A DNA stretch of 34,061 bases. Source: Saprospiraceae bacterium. GTDB taxonomy: Bacteria; Bacteroidota; Bacteroidia; Chitinophagales; Saprospiraceae. The notes below the pieces were generated by a model. The model was given only the letters and a program-made list of their open reading frames with translations. It made no database searches and was not told the DNA's origin. Location: positions 1 through 34,061 of the forward strand of contig JAEUUV010000332.1 in assembly GCA_016787285.1 (NCBI GenBank), given 5' to 3'. Made by a program: the position numbers and the translations under genes. Within the stretch, counting starts at the first letter, position 1; every line of letters starts with the position of its first letter. Shown here piece by piece: positions 16,355 through 25,543 of this stretch.

Positions 16355-17815
16355 TTACTGAATTTCATAATTGAGCATCATTCCGCCGTCCTCGTGTTCG
16401 AGGTTGTGGCAATGGAAGACGAATTTGCCTTTGAGGTCGGGAAAACGGACGATGATGCGCACCTTTTCGCCGGGGAATGCCAATACCGTGTCCTTCCAGC
16501 CTTTTTCCCAGGGTTGTACGACACCCCGCCCCCCGCTGCGATCGAGAACCTGAAATTGTCCGGCGTGAAGGTGCATCGGGTGTGTTTCGGTACCGTTGGT
16601 ATTGTCGAATTCCCAGATTTCGACCGTTCCGGCTTTCACTACCTCATCACGCCGGTTGGGATCGAATGTTTTACCATCAAGTGGGTGCATGACCATGCCC
16701 GACATACCGCCGTGTTCCATCGTATGCCCGATATTGAACTTCCGGGTAGCCACAGCCTGCGAAGCAGACAACAGCTCTACGGGCATCAGAGAGACAGGCG
16801 GTGTGAAATTGTCCGATTCTTGACGGGCAACCTTGAATTTCAAGATTTGAAAAGATTGTTTGCCCTGTGAAGGCGTGCCAGCAAAGGCATTGCTTTGCAG
16901 GTATAGATCGGTGCCGACTGCCAGGCCACTGAAATTGACCAACACATCGGCCCGTTCACCGGGTGCAAGCAGGATAGCCGATAATTCCAGGGGAGCATTG
17001 AGCAGACCTCCATCCGTGCCGATCAACTGAAATTTGGCGCCGGTCGAAAGTGCAAAATTGTAAATGCGGGCATTCGAACCGTTGAGGAGCCGAAGCCGAT
17101 ACGTTCTGGTAGCAACTTCCAATACCGGCCCTACCGTACCATTCACCAACACCGATTCGCCGAACATACCGATAGTACGATCATCCATGTCGGGATTGTA
17201 GTTCAATCCACCTTCGAGTCGTTTGTCTTGAACCACAAGCGGCACATCGTACTCCCCGGTTGGCAGACCCAAGGCTTCTTCCTCCGTGGAGGAAACAAGA
17301 AAAAAGCCAGCCAATCCACGATACGCCTGGCTGGCTGTCGCTATGTCCGGATGCGGATGATACCAATAAGTTCCGGGGCGATTTTTTACCGGAAAATTGT
17401 ACTGAAAGGAAGCACCGGGAGCCGTTACGTCGGTCGGATAGCCGTCCTGTGAGGCCGGTACTTCCAGGCCGTGCCAGTGGATGTTGGTCGCTTCGGCGAG
17501 GTTGTTGGAGAAATCCAAATTGAACTGCTCGCCCTGGTTGATGCGAATTGTCGGGCCAAGAATAGGTGCAATACCGTAGCCGAGCGCGTTGATGGTGACG
17601 CCACTTCCGAGTGAAGCCGTCCCGGGCTGGGCCGTGAGATCGGCGTTGGCGCCGTCCAAAATGGCAGGGATTGCCAGTGGGTTGGAAAACCCGCGCTCTA
17701 CCACCTTCCGCGCTGGTGCTGCTTCGCTGCTGTTCATTTTTTGGCAGCGCGTGCAAGAAAGCACAAGCAAAGCCGCCATCACCGTCAGTCCGGGTAATTT
17801 GATTCGTAGTTTCAT
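16355..17815 (-). CDS. Multicopper oxidase (CueO-like), lipoprotein
   Basis: A 486-residue three-domain multicopper oxidase. All four copper motifs are intact: HWHG (His113, 115), WYHPH (His153, 155), HPMHLH (His412, 415, 417) and HCHNLEHEDGGMM (His468, Cys469, His470, His474, Met479). These form the T1 site and the T2/T3 cluster that reduces O2 to water. CueO-type enzymes oxidise Cu(I) and protect the periplasm. The start at 17815 gives a lipoprotein signal (LVLSC, Cys21); the frame continues upstream to 17971, but that stretch is basic, aromatic and not conserved-looking. A segment with HTMEHGGMSGMVMHP adds Met/His residues near the T1 site, as in CueO. It is probably the first gene of region B, with a promoter element about 75 bases before it. 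Confidence 0.92.
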   Translation of the reverse strand: MKLRIKLPGLTVMAALLVLSCTRCQKMNSSEAAPARKVVERGFSNPLAIPAILDGANADLTAQPGTASLGSGVTINALGYGIAPILGPTIRINQGEQFNLDFSNNLAEATNIHWHGLEVPASQDGYPTDVTAPGASFQYNFPVKNRPGTYWYHPHPDIATASQAYRGLAGFFLVSSTEEEALGLPTGEYDVPLVVQDKRLEGGLNYNPDMDDRTIGMFGESVLVNGTVGPVLEVATRTYRLRLLNGSNARIYNFALSTGAKFQLIGTDGGLLNAPLELSAILLAPGERADVLVNFSGLAVGTDLYLQSNAFAGTPSQGKQSFQILKFKVARQESDNFTPPVSLMPVELLSASQAVATRKFNIGHTMEHGGMSGMVMHPLDGKTFDPNRRDEVVKAGTVEIWEFDNTNGTETHPMHLHAGQFQVLDRSGGRGVVQPWEKGWKDTVLAFPGEKVRIIVRFPDLKGKFVFHCHNLEHEDGGMMLNYEIQ

Positions 17816-17889
17816 TGTGTGAAAAAATTGCCGTAAAAAATGAATTCGCAAAACAGCGACAACTAAAAAATCAAGTGCAGCGCGGCGCG

Positions 17890-17922
17890 GCGAAAAGTTG
17901 CACGAGCCTGAAAAAAATTTAG
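17890..17922 (-). promoter_or_regulatory. Shared promoter-like element upstream of the multicopper oxidase
   Basis: The 33 bases match those at 32418-32450, before the ECF sigma gene, at 27 positions without gaps. On the minus strand each reads an A/T-rich tract CTAAATTTTTT, then GCTC, then TGCAAC followed by TTTC. TGCAAC is a plausible ECF -35 box with the A/T tract as an UP-like element. The multicopper oxidase ATG lies about 75 bases downstream. This is the best evidence that regions B and C share a regulator. Confidence 0.55.
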
Positions 17923-17964
17923 AGAAAATAAAATCCCCATGCTGCGCGCGCGCAACACAGCCAC

Positions 17965-18108
17965 TTGCCATTGCTTCGTGAAAAAATTGTCCTGCTACAC
18001 CTTGTTGGAACCGGGGCCGTAGACTTTCTGGTCGGTGACCGTACCGGTGAGCGTTTGGGCAGAGATGGTGTGGGTGGTCAAGAGGGCGAGGAGCGGGAGG
18101 TAGCGCAT
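17965..18108 (-). pseudogene. Relic of a second copper radical oxidase gene (internal deletion)
   Basis: From the ATG at 18108 the frame reads a signal peptide MRYLPLLALLTTHTISAQ and TLTGTVT, matching the start of the radical oxidase at 11877-13859, and then jumps directly to DQKVYGPGSNKV, which matches residues 183-194 of that protein (DQEIYGPGTRKI). About 153 codons are missing between. A TAG follows at 17995; past it the frame still resembles the parent for about ten residues (Q at the start and WQ at the end match). The bases before the ATG are also similar in both genes (TTTTAAAT ... CCATG). The intact 38-codon frame (17995-18108) could still be translated into a short exported peptide, but a decayed duplicate is simpler. 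Confidence 0.75.
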
Positions 18109-18183
18109 GGTAGTGAATTTAAAATACTGGAAGGACGAAGGTGTTTGAAGTTCAATTTTTTCGCGTCGAAAATGCTTCTGAAC

Positions 18184-19638
18184 CTACCACACCACAATTT
18201 CGCGTGACAGCTCCCCTTGCGCTGTTTTTATTTTCAAAAAATAAATACCCGTCGGGAAATTGCCCGTCGGCACGAGGGCTTCGCGCCCGGCGGCTTTTTT
18301 TTCAAATATTTTTTTCCCAAAAACATCGAACAGGGAAATCTCTTGCAACTCTTCGGCTTCGCTTTTGACCCAAAAGCCGCCCGCCTGAACGGCGGGATTG
18401 GGAAATACCAAAATGCCCAATGCGGCTGTCGGTTCATTGGTCGGGCTGATATGGATCAGCCGCCCTTGCCGGTACAGCACTTGTTCGGCAGAGGCATCCA
18501 CATAAATCAGGTGGAAAACCCTGTCGCGGAATGCCAATGAGGGCAATTGAAGTGTATGGTCCGGCGCAGCGAAGCGAGTACTTTGGTCAGTCAGGTTTGC
18601 TGTGCCTTTTGTGGAAAAATGGAATACGAGTTCTTTCGCCTTTTCCAAAAAAACAACCCCAACCGTGTCGCCAAGAGCGGCCACGTCTGCTTGGCTTTGA
18701 GCGGCTTGAGGCCCCGAGGGCGTGGCGAAGCCGAACTGTTGCCCGACCTGCATCGTGCCGGCATGGAGCGTGCTGAGATAAACACGACTTGTGCCGCTCG
18801 CTGCGCTCATCCATACCGTAATGAGGCTGTCGCCCGAACGCGCCATGTGCGGCCCAGCGATGGGGCAAAAGTTAAGTTCCCAGTCCGTATTGTCCACATC
18901 GGTGGCCGTGTCGAACGTGGCCGCCAAATCGGTGGAGCGGCTCACCCAGATGTCGCGGAGGTTTTGGTTGTTGTTGCGGAACAGCAGCCAAACAGAATCG
19001 CCCGAAGCCAACAGGTCGGAAGTGCAGCACTCGCAGACAGCTCCACCGGGTGCGGGTGCGTTGGCCGTAGCGGGTTCATTGAAGGAGAGGCCGTCGTCTG
19101 TGGAGCGGCGCACTTGGTATGTTGCTCCGTTTTTGTGGTGGATGTAACTGACCACCGGGTTGCCCGTGCCGTCCACCACTACCGACGAGAAGGTGACATA
19201 GCCGCCCGAAACAGGGCCTTGCACCGTGGTGGGCGGGCCAAACGTGAGGCCGCCGTCGTAAGACTTCGCCAACATGATGCCCTGCTGTAATTGCTCAAAA
19301 ACGACGAATACTTGGCTGTTGGACACCGCCACGTCGTAGCCGCCAAAACCGAACAAACTTGGTTCAGCGGGGCTTTGTATCATACCTACTGGTGTGCTGA
19401 ATGCGCCACCTTCAAAGCGGGAGCACCAGATTTGGGAGGGGTTGCCGCTCGTTCCCCATGTTACCAATGGCGTTCCGTCGGGCAGCAGGACGACGCGGGG
19501 GGCGGTGACGGGCAATGACGTGGAAACAACCACGATTGAATCTGTCCACTGCACAGTGGTTTGCGCCGGGAGAGAAAGGTACAAAAGGGTGAAAACGAGG
19601 TATAACAGGATGTCCGGCAGTATGGCACATGACTTCAT
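18184..19638 (-). CDS. Asp-box (sialidase-like) propeller protein with CECC motif and T9SS sorting domain
   Basis: A 484-residue exported protein. After a signal peptide (ending SLPAQ), a beta-propeller of the BNR/Asp-box type spans about 30-395, with Asp-boxes such as SYDGGLTF (126-133) and STDDGLSF (179-186). A striking VCECCTSDL (Cys202, 204, 205) lies in the middle; a three-Cys cluster is unusual in this fold and could bind a metal. The usual sialidase Arg triad and FRIP motif are not seen, so I do not call it a sialidase. The C-terminal sorting domain starts at FPNPAVQAGG (about 408). The start overlaps the stop of the PepSY gene in an ATGA. It is the last gene of the region C operon. 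Confidence 0.8.
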   Translation of the reverse strand: MKSCAILPDILLYLVFTLLYLSLPAQTTVQWTDSIVVVSTSLPVTAPRVVLLPDGTPLVTWGTSGNPSQIWCSRFEGGAFSTPVGMIQSPAEPSLFGFGGYDVAVSNSQVFVVFEQLQQGIMLAKSYDGGLTFGPPTTVQGPVSGGYVTFSSVVVDGTGNPVVSYIHHKNGATYQVRRSTDDGLSFNEPATANAPAPGGAVCECCTSDLLASGDSVWLLFRNNNQNLRDIWVSRSTDLAATFDTATDVDNTDWELNFCPIAGPHMARSGDSLITVWMSAASGTSRVYLSTLHAGTMQVGQQFGFATPSGPQAAQSQADVAALGDTVGVVFLEKAKELVFHFSTKGTANLTDQSTRFAAPDHTLQLPSLAFRDRVFHLIYVDASAEQVLYRQGRLIHISPTNEPTAALGILVFPNPAVQAGGFWVKSEAEELQEISLFDVFGKKIFEKKAAGREALVPTGNFPTGIYFLKIKTAQGELSREIVVW

Positions 19639-20396
19639 TCTCTAACCAATTTATGAAACATCGGTGAAGTTACGATGAACAGTGCAAAACCCGAACAAAT
19701 GGTCAACAGCCCCAGCACCGAAAAAGCCCGCAAAAGCCAATTGCCGATATCGTCGCGGCTTTCGTAATCCATGACATGCAGCATCCAAAGCCAATCGAAA
19801 ATGCGCCATTTTTCATTGCGGAATTTTTCCACCGTGCCCAATTCGGCAGCGACATACACGACGGTTTTGGAAGGGTGTTCAAAGGTGACAGCCCAGGCGG
19901 GTAAAGCATTTTCCCGGTACTCGTGGCCGGGAGGCACTTCATCGAGAAAGACTGCCGACAACAAAGTCGGCGTGCCGTTGAATTGCCGGGCCGCGACTTC
20001 CACCGCTTCTTCTTTCGACAAGGCCTGGCGCAGGGCACCGGTTTGGGCATCGGCCAGCCGCACTTTTCGCGGATGCCGGTGCCGGGCATTTTTTTCAATA
20101 AAAACCACCTGCCAACACACCGCGTCCAGCACCGGCACCAAGCGCAGGCCGAGGATGCTGTCGGGGCTTTCACCCGTTGCCCGTAGGTTCTGCATGACCA
20201 CCGAGGGCGATATCCAGCCTGCCGTATCCGGCACAAGCAGCGGGGCCGGTCGGCGCTGGTAGTCGCCGTGTATCTCGTCCATATCCGACCAACTAAAATA
20301 AAGTCCGCCGACCGTCCAGAGCAAGAATTGAATCCCGATGGTCACGCCCATGTAGCGGTGCAAGCGACGGAGGTAGTATTGACGGGTGTGGCGCAT
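19635..20396 (-). CDS. PepSY-type membrane protein
   Basis: A 253-residue inner-membrane protein. One helix near the N-terminus (about 16-36, after RRLHRYMGV) and one at the C-terminus (about 222-243) flank an extracytoplasmic region of about 185 residues. The layout and the motifs RRLHRYMG and WLWMLHVMDY are those of PepSY-associated TM proteins, many of which take part in iron or copper uptake or reduction. Its His residues next to the helices are candidates for heme or metal ligation; this is inference. It overlaps the next gene by an ATGA and starts 14 bases after the stop of the choice-of-anchor V gene, so the three form a unit. Confidence 0.75.
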   Translation of the reverse strand: MRHTRQYYLRRLHRYMGVTIGIQFLLWTVGGLYFSWSDMDEIHGDYQRRPAPLLVPDTAGWISPSVVMQNLRATGESPDSILGLRLVPVLDAVCWQVVFIEKNARHRHPRKVRLADAQTGALRQALSKEEAVEVAARQFNGTPTLLSAVFLDEVPPGHEYRENALPAWAVTFEHPSKTVVYVAAELGTVEKFRNEKWRIFDWLWMLHVMDYESRDDIGNWLLRAFSVLGLLTICSGFALFIVTSPMFHKLVRE

Positions 20397-20410
20397 GAAA
20401 AGAACAGGTT

Positions 20411-21259
20411 TTATAGTTTCACAAAATTCGCCTGCCCAATGACCGCTCCATCCTCATCACGCAAAAACAGCCAATAAACGCCCGCTTCCAGACCTGCTAC
20501 CGTCAATTCATTTTGCTTAAGGTACGTAATACGCACCAAGCGCCCGGCTGCCGACCAGATTTCGGCCTGGTGAACCGTTTGCCCGCTGTTGGCATCTTCG
20601 AGGGCGAAATACACCGCTTCGGAAGCCGGATTCGGCCACAGCCGAAAGCTGCTTGCCGAAACCGGGTCTTTCACCCTTGAAACGGTAGAATCCGGTACAA
20701 GGTGTACCGTCAAGGTGTAGGTATCGTCTCCGCTCAAGGCGTGATTATGATTGGCGGCCAGCCCTGCCAGGTACAGCGTAATGTTGCCCACGTTGGTTGC
20801 GGGCGCTTTCTAATGAAATGTCCAGGAAAGACTGTCAGGCGGTGTGGCGTCCGCGCCGCAGGGCGTGTGCGACACGTATTTGCGCGGGCCGTCGTTGAAC
20901 GTCCGGGTACGCACCATGTCGTCAATCGTGAACGTGCCGATGGTCGTGTTGCCCGCATCTTTTAGTGCCAGCCCGACGAACCCGAACTTGTCGCGCCCGA
21001 CCTGTTTCATCACGACGGTCGCGTCAAACGTCTCGCCCGGAGAGTAAAGCAAAGTGGTGTCGCTGAGCGTGAGGGCGAGGCTGCCGGGGCCGGTATTAGC
21101 CGTGCCGCCGTGGCAACCCGTGCAACTGGTTTCGCCCGGTGCGCCGGTGTGCCCACCCACCAAAGGCGAGTCGCAAGGGCCGAATGGAGGCGGGGAAAAA
21201 TTCGCCAATGCGAGAAAAGCAGCGGCGAGCATTGGAACGAGTACTGGTTTGATTGTCAT
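20411..21259 (-). pseudogene. Choice-of-anchor V-type protein with T9SS sorting domain, interrupted by an in-frame amber codon
   Basis: The gene encodes a signal peptide, GAPGETSCTGCHGG (a CxxCH, residues 46-50, a possible heme c site), and the beta domain known in Bacteroidota as choice-of-anchor V. Reading stops at TAG (20810-20812) after SLSWTFH. The same frame then continues KAPATNVGNITLYLAGLAANHN to a sorting domain (LWPNPASEA ... NFVKL) and a final stop at 20411. In this family the position is usually Trp (FHWxAP), so one TGG to TAG change explains it. The first 149 residues could still be made, but without the sorting signal. It may be a real pseudogene, a suppressed stop or a sequencing error. 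Confidence 0.8.
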
Positions 21260-21270
21260 GGCCGTTTCAA

Positions 21271-23331
21271 CTATTTTTGTTTAACCAACCGAAAGGACGC
21301 AATACGCCCTGCGGATTCTATTTTTACAACAAACAACCCGTTGGGCAGCCCTGTCAAGTCAAGCGTACTGGCAGCGCCAGCGCCATAATCGCGCAGCAAC
21401 CGGCCCACGCTGTCAAATACGCGAATGTGCATCGGCTTGTCCCAACCCCCGTCTGCCTGCACCTGCACAAGGTCAAAAGCGGGATTCGGGAACAACCGCA
21501 GCGGCAATCCGTATTGACCCGGCTCGTCGGTGGCTGTCACCAAGCCGCCGTTGATTTGAATATCGTCGAGATACAGCCGGTTGCCGCCGTCCGTCACGTT
21601 CACGAAACGGATTTTGACATACTGCTCGGTTTTGTACTGGAAGAGGTTGACCGTCGCTTTTTTCCATTGCGCGGCGGTGGGTATGAACGGCGTGGTCTGT
21701 GTCGGGCCGGTCACGAGTGCATTGCCCGACAGGGTCAGTATGTTGGTATAATTCACCCCGCAGTCTTTGGAAATCTGCACTATGAGTTCGTCCGAATAAT
21801 TCGGGTCGGAGCGGGCGTAAGCCCACCAAAAAGTCAGCAATATCGCCGAATCGGGGTTGGATGTACTCAGGTCAAGGAAGGGCAGCACGATTTCGTCGCG
21901 GGTGCCGTAGTTGATGTTCACCAAATTGTCAATGCGGGCAGAGTAGGGCGCAGAATGGGCCGCTGCCGAGTCCAACTCCCAAGTGATGCCGAGGTCCGGG
22001 TTGTAGATTTCCGCGCCGGTCGGCGGAAAAATCCCGTCGTCGAAGTTGGCTGAAAAAGGCAAGGACTGGCCGGTGCCCGGCTCGGTGACGTTGATGTAAT
22101 TTTCTAAAAAAAGCGTATCGCTGCCGTTGATGTTGGCGGCAATGAGTGTGACGAAAAACGTGCCCAGGCTGTCGTAAGTCACGGTAGGATTTTGCAAAAC
22201 GGAACTTGCGGGCGTGCCGCCGGGGAAGAACCACTGCCAGGAGGTCGCCGAGTTCAGCGAGCGGTCTATAAAATAAACCTTCCCGCCGAGGCAAACCTGT
22301 GGCGTCAGCGTGACGAAATCCGCCGCAACCGGGCAGACCGGCGGCGCTATATATGCGCTGTCGCAGCCTGTGGCGACCAGATTGTCGGGCGACCAAATGA
22401 GCGTCCGAACCGTATCGAGCGCGGCCGTGATGCGGTCTTTTTGCCCCTGAGTGAACATGTTTTTGCATTCGTCGGGCGTGTAGTCCATGTAGTTGCGCAC
22501 CTGATCGGGCAGGTTGGGGTTGTCGTTTCCGCAGGAATTGGCGTTCAGGTTGCAGGCGAAATTAGGGTCGGCCACCGGTGGCGTATCGCACACATAATCA
22601 CCGTCGGCGCAGGTGTCCTGCCCGCAGCCGCCGTTGAACGTGTGGTACAACCCAAACCAGTGCCCTACCTCGTGCGTCGTCGTCCGTCCGCCGGAGACTG
22701 CGGCCGTCCCGTTATCGCCAAACAGGTTGTGCCGCACTACAAGGCCGTCTTCATCGGGCGGTGAATGCGGAAAAGAAGAATAACCGCCCACGTTGCCGCT
22801 AATGCTTTTGACCACATACATATTCAGGTAGCGGGTGTTGTCCCAAAACGAGAGGTTTTTCAGCGTCGCCCTGTCCACCGGCTGGTGCGTGGTCAATGTT
22901 GTTTTCAGCCGCACGATACCGTCGGTGCAGCGCCCTTGCGGGTCTTTTTTCGCTAAGCAAAACCGCACTCGCGTGTCCACGCCCGCGCCGTCACCCGGGG
23001 TGCCGGGCAGTTTGCCGTAGTCTTCATTGAGAATTTCGATTTGTCGCTCAATCTGCGCTTTACTGATGTTTTCGGAGCCGCCGTTGTGGATGATGTGTGC
23101 CACCACGGGGATAATCCTGATGTCGTTGTTGTTTTCGAGTGTGCCGGCCACCTTCTTTTGGCCGAGTGCCGCGCCGATCCGCGCCTCGGCTGCCTGCAAT
23201 GTGCCCGGCGGATACAAGGCATCGAAAAGGCAAGGCGGCTCGTGAGTCGGTGTTTGAGCCGACAAGCCGCCTTGCACGCACACTAAGATTGCCAACAAGC
23301 AGTATTTTTTGAAAAAAGAGGTATGTAACAT
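21271..23331 (-). CDS. M43 (pappalysin-like) metalloprotease with PKD and T9SS sorting domains
   Basis: A 686-residue exported zinc protease. It has a signal peptide (ending GLSAQ), a propeptide-like segment, then the M43 catalytic domain with HEVGHWFGLYH (His220, Glu221, His224, His230) and the Met-turn RNYMDYTPDECKNMFT. Many Cys in CGQDTCADGDYVCDTPP belong to the calcium/disulfide loops of the family. A PKD domain (about 335-416) is followed by a jelly-roll-like domain (about 425-595) and a sorting domain (LFPNPAFDL). It would be cell-surface or secreted. No copper role is visible; it could process co-secreted proteins. It starts 58 bases after the NHL gene stop, within region C. Confidence 0.88.
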   Translation of the reverse strand: MLHTSFFKKYCLLAILVCVQGGLSAQTPTHEPPCLFDALYPPGTLQAAEARIGAALGQKKVAGTLENNNDIRIIPVVAHIIHNGGSENISKAQIERQIEILNEDYGKLPGTPGDGAGVDTRVRFCLAKKDPQGRCTDGIVRLKTTLTTHQPVDRATLKNLSFWDNTRYLNMYVVKSISGNVGGYSSFPHSPPDEDGLVVRHNLFGDNGTAAVSGGRTTTHEVGHWFGLYHTFNGGCGQDTCADGDYVCDTPPVADPNFACNLNANSCGNDNPNLPDQVRNYMDYTPDECKNMFTQGQKDRITAALDTVRTLIWSPDNLVATGCDSAYIAPPVCPVAADFVTLTPQVCLGGKVYFIDRSLNSATSWQWFFPGGTPASSVLQNPTVTYDSLGTFFVTLIAANINGSDTLFLENYINVTEPGTGQSLPFSANFDDGIFPPTGAEIYNPDLGITWELDSAAAHSAPYSARIDNLVNINYGTRDEIVLPFLDLSTSNPDSAILLTFWWAYARSDPNYSDELIVQISKDCGVNYTNILTLSGNALVTGPTQTTPFIPTAAQWKKATVNLFQYKTEQYVKIRFVNVTDGGNRLYLDDIQINGGLVTATDEPGQYGLPLRLFPNPAFDLVQVQADGGWDKPMHIRVFDSVGRLLRDYGAGAASTLDLTGLPNGLFVVKIESAGRIASFRLVKQK

Positions 23332-23389
23332 GGGTTGTGTCCGGTATCGATTTTTTTAAAATATCGCTTGTCGGCAATCTGGCTGACGA

Positions 23390-25471
23390 CTACCTGCGCG
23401 ACAGCAACACGCGCTCGGTGCGACTGCCTTTCTGGTCGGCAATCTGCACGAGATAATACCCGTCCGGCCAGCCGGACAAATCAACACGAACCGATGATGC
23501 GGAGCCTGAAACGGGCTGATCCGATACAATCTGCCCCAAGGTGCTTATTACACGCAGCCGGTAGTTTGAAATATCCTGCCCGGTGCCAAATCGCAGATCG
23601 AAAGCGCCGCTCGTAGGATTGGGCGACACCGAAAACACCGGCCCATTGCCCGGTTCGTTGGCTGCTACCGTGAACGGGGTGTAGTCTAATTGATAGACCC
23701 TGTTTTGCGTGGTGTTCACATACCAGATTTTCCCGTCAGGCCCGATTTCAATGCCCATGATGCCGCCGGGGCCGGTATCAAATCGGCCCAGTTCCACGCC
23801 TTCGTCGCCGCTGCGGTCGTAAAAGATGATTTCGCCGGTTCCGTAGTCCGACACCAGCAGATAGTCGCCGATGACCGCGATGCCGCTCGGTTTGTCAAGG
23901 TTATCAATGTACACCGACCAGTCCGCACCGGTTACGGCTTTGTATTCGTGCAAAGGTTCGGCGTATGGCGTCAGGTTGCTGGTTGGCGTGCCGGAATGGA
24001 TATCCAGGCGAAGCACCCGCTTGTTTCCGTTGTCCACGATGTAAAGCAGGCCGCTTTCGCGGTCGAGTGCCAGGTGATTGGCAATGTGGTCGTCAATTCT
24101 GGCCACCTGTATTTCCGTGTAGCGATGCACGATGCCGTCAGAGTGATCGTCGTTACCGGGGCCGTGATCTTCGCCGAAGTCATAGCGTACGATATTCTTG
24201 TTGTAGCCGTCATTTACCCAAAATATGTTTTCTTCTTCCCATTCGATTCCCATGCTGAACGGGCTTTGGTGCAGCATATCGAGGTGGCTGCCATTCCCGC
24301 CGGAAGGCTCGGCATACACCGACCAGTCGCTGGACCAAAGTGCCGGGCCGGTGAAATGCGAGGTGTTGCCTTGGTGATTCGCATCAAGCACCCCTGGCGA
24401 GGTAGCGAAGTTACCATTAAAACTGAATGCGATGCCCGTCGGCAGCGACATGAAATGCCAGGAATTCTGGTCTTTTTTTAGTTGCGCATCCTGCGTCGGT
24501 AGCCCAGCATCGAAATAAGTAACCGTACTGCCGCCGCTGGCCTCGGTTTTTTTATTCACTACCCATAGGTTGGGATCAGCGGTCGGTGCAAAAGCCAGGT
24601 CGCGGGGTTTGTCCAAGCCATCGGCATCTACACCGATAGTTTTGATAAACACGGAATCCGCCAGGTATTGGTCAATCAGCACCGGCTTGGGCGCCCTGAA
24701 ATATACCGTCTTGCTGAGCGTGTCATTGGCCGTGTTCAGGTCGGAGTTGCCGTTAATATTGCTCAGCCAAACTTCAAGTGAGTAAAACCCGGTGTCTGCC
24801 GGTGTCCACAAATTGGAAAGGCTGAAATGGGCAGACGTGAACGGTCCGACGTTCAGCCCGGTAAGTGTCTCGGTTAACGGCGCACTACCGTTCACCGAAT
24901 AGCTTAGGTCAATGGAGTCAATTGCCGAGGCGCCCATATTGAAAATCAGGCCATGTACGGCGGTCGGTTTAAGGTCGTCGAAGCCGTAAGTGCTGATTCT
25001 CGACAAGGCCGCGTTGTAAGCAAGCGGCAGGGTCACCGTGAAGTTGTACTGGCCGCCGTTCCCCTCGCTTTTAAACTGATAAACGGGGTATGCCCCGATC
25101 ATAATCGTAAACTTCGCGCCGCCGTCGCCGTAGTCGTCCACATGGTAAAGCGTGTATGCGGAATCTGTTTTCAGGCACCACGGCCCGGCGTTGACGGTTG
25201 CGTTGTCGTTGTAACCCAAAGCGGTAGTGGCATCTTGCTGACCACCCCCATTGCAGCCCACCTGATTGATATTGCCGCCGGTGGCGATGGGTGTTTGGTT
25301 GCAGGGAGTACCGGCAGGTACCAGCGACCAAAAGGTTTCATAACCGTAAGTATCAGTTTCGATGATGAGACGGACCTCCGTCTCGCCGGGCTGGCATTGG
25401 GCATTCAGGATTGGGGTGCACAACAAGAGCAGGTATGCACTCAACAAGGACAGGTGTAGTGTTTTCATCAT
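23390..25471 (-). CDS. NHL-type beta-propeller protein with T9SS sorting domain
   Basis: A 693-residue exported protein. Following the signal peptide (ending ILNAQ) is a Cys-containing N-terminal beta domain with GYETFWSL, ALGYNDNATVN and YTLYHVDDYGDGG (about 25-150), then a region resembling a CARDB or Ig-like domain (about 165-265), then a propeller with NHL-like repeats (about 280-610; ANHLALDRESGLLYIVDNGNKRVLRLD split by similar blades), and a C-terminal sorting domain (VSPNPTSGAFDL ... VLLSRR). The propeller is rich in His and Asp in the stretch HFTGPAL to EDHGPGNDDHSDG, which may bind metal. Function is unknown. Two Met codons begin the frame; either could be used. Confidence 0.75.
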   Translation of the reverse strand: MMKTLHLSLLSAYLLLLCTPILNAQCQPGETEVRLIIETDTYGYETFWSLVPAGTPCNQTPIATGGNINQVGCNGGGQQDATTALGYNDNATVNAGPWCLKTDSAYTLYHVDDYGDGGAKFTIMIGAYPVYQFKSEGNGGQYNFTVTLPLAYNAALSRISTYGFDDLKPTAVHGLIFNMGASAIDSIDLSYSVNGSAPLTETLTGLNVGPFTSAHFSLSNLWTPADTGFYSLEVWLSNINGNSDLNTANDTLSKTVYFRAPKPVLIDQYLADSVFIKTIGVDADGLDKPRDLAFAPTADPNLWVVNKKTEASGGSTVTYFDAGLPTQDAQLKKDQNSWHFMSLPTGIAFSFNGNFATSPGVLDANHQGNTSHFTGPALWSSDWSVYAEPSGGNGSHLDMLHQSPFSMGIEWEEENIFWVNDGYNKNIVRYDFGEDHGPGNDDHSDGIVHRYTEIQVARIDDHIANHLALDRESGLLYIVDNGNKRVLRLDIHSGTPTSNLTPYAEPLHEYKAVTGADWSVYIDNLDKPSGIAVIGDYLLVSDYGTGEIIFYDRSGDEGVELGRFDTGPGGIMGIEIGPDGKIWYVNTTQNRVYQLDYTPFTVAANEPGNGPVFSVSPNPTSGAFDLRFGTGQDISNYRLRVISTLGQIVSDQPVSGSASSVRVDLSGWPDGYYLVQIADQKGSRTERVLLSRR

Positions 25472-25543
25472 TTAGAAAATTATAAAAGAAAGAGTATTGA
25501 CCAGAAAAAACCTGGCAGTTGAGATAAAACAGGAAAGCAGTGC

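Larger units (their letters stand above)
17816..18183. other. Intergenic stretch between regions B and C
   Basis: This 368-base gap contains no intact gene. From low to high coordinate it holds an AT-rich leader of the multicopper oxidase gene, the 33-base shared element (17890-17922), a short GCGCGC run (about 17944-17952), the radical-oxidase relic (17965-18108) and about 75 bases before the end of the Asp-box gene. Confidence 0.6.

Noticed and set aside
17816..17971. N-terminal extension of the multicopper oxidase
   Set aside because: It would read through the shared promoter-like element, and the ATG at 17815 gives a good lipoprotein signal.
18184..19638. Calling the Asp-box protein a sialidase
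   Set aside because: Asp-boxes occur in many propellers; the FRIP motif and the Arg triad are not seen.
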